From the NCBI GenBank assembly GCA_951812925.1, contig OX638370.1:83682004-83746003 (forward strand): a DNA stretch of 64,000 nucleotides. The letters are read 5' to 3'. How positions within the stretch are numbered: position 1 is the stretch's first letter; every line of letters begins with the position of its first letter. Source of the DNA: Calliopum simillimum (taxonomy: Eukaryota > Arthropoda > Insecta > Diptera > Lauxaniidae). The notes beneath the pieces are model-generated. The model was given only the letters and a program-made list of their open reading frames with translations. It ran no database searches and was not told where the DNA came from. This document shows, one piece after another, positions 60,641-64,000 of the stretch. Position numbers and translations under genes: made by a program.

Positions 60641-61214
60641 TAAGGAGTGATTTTTCAAAAGGGCGTAAAACACCTTCCAACCTCGAACAAACCTAAGATT
60701 GCCATCGCCATTACCATGCTAAAATGCATCCTCTAGTTCAAAATTCATCACAAAAAAATAATTTTTCCAAGATAAAATCGTAATCAAAAGGGCTTATCTC
60801 CATATAATTTCATTGAAATTTTTATTGTTTGATACAAATAGACGTATTTCGAATAGTGGCCAAAAAAACTTTTAATATTTTTTATATGCCCCAGGCTATA
60901 TAGGCGCATACATAACATGCCTGTAGTCATCAGCATAAACTTCCAAATGGTGAAATAAGAGTGATTTGCAAACAAAAGGGCTTATTTCCAAACGTTTCAG
61001 AACAAAAGGACTTATTTCCATTACTATTTGCAATTACTTACTACAAATATGTTACAACAAAAATGTTAAGGGGATTAGAATCTTTGGTCAACGCACTATA
61101 ACACTGGAGACATTAAAAAAAAAAATAAGTTATTGCAAACGGCCCATAAAAGTTTTTTCTCATTACTGAAAATTTGTTTAACATGGTTTTACGCCCTTTT
61201 GAAAAATCACTCCT
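60641..61214. mobile_element. 570-bp TIR element with GGAGTGATTTTTC ends
   Basis: AGGAGTGATTTTTCAAAAGG and the following GCGTAAAAC at 60643-60671 are the exact complement of GTTTTACGCCC...ATCACTCCT ending at 61214. AAAAGG(G/A)CTTAT(C/T)TCCA words occur at about 60788, 60976 and 61005. No protein is encoded and no certain target duplication was found. Frames at 60784-61169 are repeats of the element. Confidence 0.8.
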
Positions 61215-61613
61215 CATTTGTATATAGTGGAGTCAATAAACCATTTTAGACGGAAGTCCTCAAGAACAGCTCCAATTTTGACGAATTTTTTTTTTTTAAA
61301 TTTGTTTTTGCTTTTATTTTTATTTAAAATCAGAAACACTTTGGAGCGCGATCGGAATTATATAATTTTTTAAACATTATTTAAGAAACTTATGTTTTCA
61401 TAAAAAAAAATTTTAAAAAAATACAACAAATAAATATCAGAATTTTAGATGTATTTGGCGATTCCGAATTTGAATATGGCATTAGAATTGCAATATCTTG
61501 TATGGTTTCAGAGATATCTTCTCTTTTTATAGGATCTAAAATTGTGCCATATTTTTCTCAAGAACGGCTTTAGCTATACTAAAGAATGAGATAGACCTTG
61601 ACTTAGTACATAC
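61215..61613. other. Non-coding spacer
   Basis: No gene or repeat is recognised. Confidence 0.35.
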
Positions 61614-62241
61614 TAGGGGTCTGCACAAGACGTCTTGTTTGCGTTTTAAGACATTTCGTTTCAAGATACGTTATATTTTGTACCCGTTTTTTATTTATCA
61701 AATGCTCTAGTTCAGTGTCGTGTGTAAATGTCTTGACAGAACTTGAATTTGAAAGAAAATAAACAAATACTGTGCTAATTTGTCTTGTTTGATTTGTTTC
61801 AGTTATTTTAGTAGCATACTGTAGTAGTAGTGTACACTACTAAATGCTAATGGTGTGATAAGTGTAGTTTATCGCTCTCTTCTTGTGCCTCTTTTTGTTT
61901 ACTCTCTCTATCTCTCTCTCTCTGTCGCAAAAATGTATGAAAGCTACTACATTTCTGCAAGTATTGCCATATCATAAATTTTATTGTGGTTTCTCTACTC
62001 GCACGTTTTACAGTGACCTGAAGTATTTGTTTTTATAAAATAGAGTTCACTGATGTATTTTTTAGAACCAAGTTTATTTTTCACACTGATAAAACAAGAC
62101 AATGTAAATAGTGTCAAAATGAAATCAGTGTACACGATGATTTGAATCTTGAATTTTTTGGATCAAATGCATCAGTTCAGTGTAAAATATGGGAGTAAAA
62201 AAAAGTGCACTTTATTTCAAGATGTCTTGTACAGACCCCTA
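61614..62241. mobile_element. hAT-type MITE with 8-bp target duplication
   Basis: TAGGGGTCTGCACAAGACGT at 61614 faces TGTCTTGTACAGACCCCTA ending at 62241, with two mismatches. GTACATAC occurs immediately outside both ends (61606-61613 and 62242-62249), a perfect 8-bp target duplication as made by hAT transposases. A TAGGG-type start also fits hAT. It is 628 bp, contains a (TC)n run at about 61905-61925, and has no transposase. Confidence 0.9.
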
Positions 62242-62930
62242 GTACATACCTTTGAAGAGGTGTTGCACCGCCCTAAACTTTTTATTTAATTTGGTCATAT
62301 CTTTTGAACCGTATAAGATATTTTGATGAAATTTGGTACACAACTACTGACTATCAATGCCTTATAATGGGCAAAATCAGAAAAGTGTCACGCCCACTTT
62401 TTAACCATTGAAAATTTTTATAATTTTACTTTTAATAATTCTCGTAAACAGCTTTTGATGAAAATCAAAATTTTCAATGGCTAAAAAGAGGAGTCGGAGG
62501 GGCTAGCTTTCAAGGTGAAAAAAAGGTTAAAAGGTAATGGGAGACGGTCATACAATTTAAACTTCTCCGCTCTTTGCTAAGCGGGAAAATATAAATTTAA
62601 TTAACAATGGGGGTAGGGTTTGACATGGGCCCCTGAGATACGAAAACCTAGGGTGACCCAAAAAAACTAACTTGATATTCGGCTTCAGCGATCTCAAATT
62701 AGTAAAAAAAAAAGTTATCAAACCCCAAAATTCTATTTCAAATAAATAAATGGAAATTTAAGTAACTTCTCCGCCCCTGCGAAAAATAAAAAAAATATAA
62801 ATATGTGCATTTTACACATACCTAAGAACTATTCCAGAAAAAAATTAGGGTAATCGATATTAGTTCAAAAGTTATTAGCATTATAGTGACGACGCGCATG
62901 TATTTTCTGCACACATTTTTTTGCTCTCTA
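62242..62930. repeat. Decayed GTCACGCCCACTTTTTAACC repeat and spacer
   Basis: GATATTTTGATGAAATTTGGTAC and GTGTCACGCCCACTTTTTAA near 62320-62410 resemble the arms of the 28913-30342 palindrome. AAAATTTTCAATGG words lie inverted around 62410-62480. No gene is seen. Confidence 0.45.
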
Positions 62931-63190
62931 CTATTCTCTACTATTGAAAAAAGTGACCATAACAGTCTTGGTCTTGGTCTCGATATTGGCCTTGATCTTT
63001 GAAACATTATTAGAGATTATGGAGTATTCGAAATTTTCAAAACTTATTTTTTCAAAGCAGTTGCAATAAATTGACTTAGATCGAAAAACAGTCTTGGTCT
63101 TGACAATCATCATAGCCAAGACTACAGCAGTTTTGGTCTTTGCCTTGAAATAATATCAGCGTCTTGGTCTTGGTCTCGAAAAATTACCAT
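62931..63190 (+). repeat. Clustered GTCTTGGTCTTG-type short repeat
   Basis: CAGTCTTGGTCTTGGTCTCGA at about 62962, CAGTCTTGGTCTTGAC at about 63090, AGTTTTGGTCTTTGCCTTGA at about 63130 and CGTCTTGGTCTTGGTCTCGA at about 63160. The minus-strand frames with RPRPR-like text come from this repeat. Confidence 0.6.
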
Positions 63191-64000
63191 GATTAATCAT
63201 CCATCAAGCAGTTGTGATACCTTCACTTCAATGGATGAAAACTAGAAAAGAAATAGTTCAAAAGGAAAGAAAAGATTATAACTAGCTGATGCCATTGAAA
63301 AATTGTCTGCACTTCACAGCAAAACATCTCGAAATAATGCGGTGATGAAGCAACTTTATCAGATAAGTAGGTACTCACTTATGAAGTTTTAAAAAAGGGG
63401 AACTGATTTTTCACCCCAATTAAAACCAATAAACTGATAAAGAAGATGTTGTTCAATTTTCTATGAGAAAATTTTTCCGAAAATTAAAAAGCAGATGATT
63501 GGTGATACATGTATAATGGGCCATTTGAGTTATATTTTTCTTGTTTAATACTACTCCGCACGATACTGCACAGTTCTTTTATATCAAGCCAAACCGTAAG
63601 TGAGATGGCGGGAAAAATAACAAATGATTTTTTCCTGTCAATTTTTCAATTGTTTTGTATCATTTTTTTTATTTTGTTGTTTCGTCTGTTATTTAATAAT
63701 TAACTCTTTCTGTTTTTTGATTTATTGTGTTGAATTTGTTTTTTCTTCATAAATGATTTTTCGTTTTCCTTTACGAAATTGTTAACATCCGCAGAGTTTG
63801 TTGGTAGTGGGGCTTTTTTTTGCAGTAATAGTGCACGAATGACCTCCTCGGTTTTAGCTGTCAATCACTGCTGTTGGCCACCCTACGTGGCTGGTTGGTC
63901 ACTTTACTCACCAGCTTCAACACTTTAGCTGTTGGTTGCATTTAAATTGGGTTTTTTGTATTAAGGTCATTTAATCAAATCAGTTGTTATTTGGTTTCTG
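63191..64000. other. AT-rich stretch to the window end
   Basis: No gene is recognised. Bases 63800-63930 are GC-richer, with GTTGGTAGTGGGGC and CTGTTGGCCACCCTACGTGGC. The frame at 63509-63703 is hydrophobic and AT-rich, without support. Confidence 0.35.

Overview
The window looks like nuclear DNA of a higher fly (Diptera, Brachycera). A tephritid fruit fly is the best guess, from the kinds of repeats and the overall texture: very AT-rich, many short poly-A/T, CAA/TTG and CAG/CTG tracts, and mariner, LOA-like and Helitron-type repeats. No marker gene fixes the species. No prokaryotic gene organisation, rRNA gene or CRISPR array was seen.

Only one host protein-coding segment is convincing: a minus-strand first coding exon at 33066..32507. 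It has a good fly start context, a hydrophobic signal or anchor segment, a Gly/Asn-rich tail and a consensus 5' splice site. Its intron would run left for at least the remaining 32.5 kb, so the left half of the window is probably one large intron and the right half probably sequence upstream of that gene. Nearly all other open frames are chance or transposon remnants.

The rest is a dense transposon graveyard. Left to right: a Helitron-like element (1634-2262); a TIR element (6127-6708); dispersed repeats carrying GTGCCACGCC motifs (6830-8840); an RTE-type LINE tail (11090-11270); a nested stack at 12128-14779, where a Tc1/mariner-superfamily copy contains a pogo-like element that contains a palindromic MITE, next to a LINE RNase H piece; a second pogo-like element (16901-17754); a LINE reverse-transcriptase remnant (18188-18905); a dead mariner with both ends (19524-20814); a 450-bp direct duplication (22795-23285 and 28025-28490); a second Helitron-like copy (24800-25584); a giant palindrome (28913-30342); and a LOA-like LINE remnant (30512-31560).

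Right of the exon come two nested giant palindromes (34098-36448), a TIR element with a tRNA-like interior (39440-40069), a TIR element with a repeated internal motif (40962-41951), a TTAA-flanked MITE (44498-44820), a minisatellite-like block (45480-46190), a second pogo-like copy broken by a palindrome and a MITE (47935-49962), a reverse-strand Helitron (50389-51031), a 3.2-kb inverted-repeat structure (51096-54309), another palindrome (55166-55950), a TIR element (60641-61214) and a hAT-type MITE with a perfect 8-bp target duplication (61614-62241).

The outstanding feature is the number of long palindromes (about 0.3 to 3.2 kb), several nested in one another and two with identifiable 4-bp target duplications. 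Transcripts through them, including the long intron of the minus-strand gene, could form long hairpins. That is inference; no RNA data are available here. All coordinates and repeat comparisons were made by eye, so boundaries may be off by several bases and no identities were computed.
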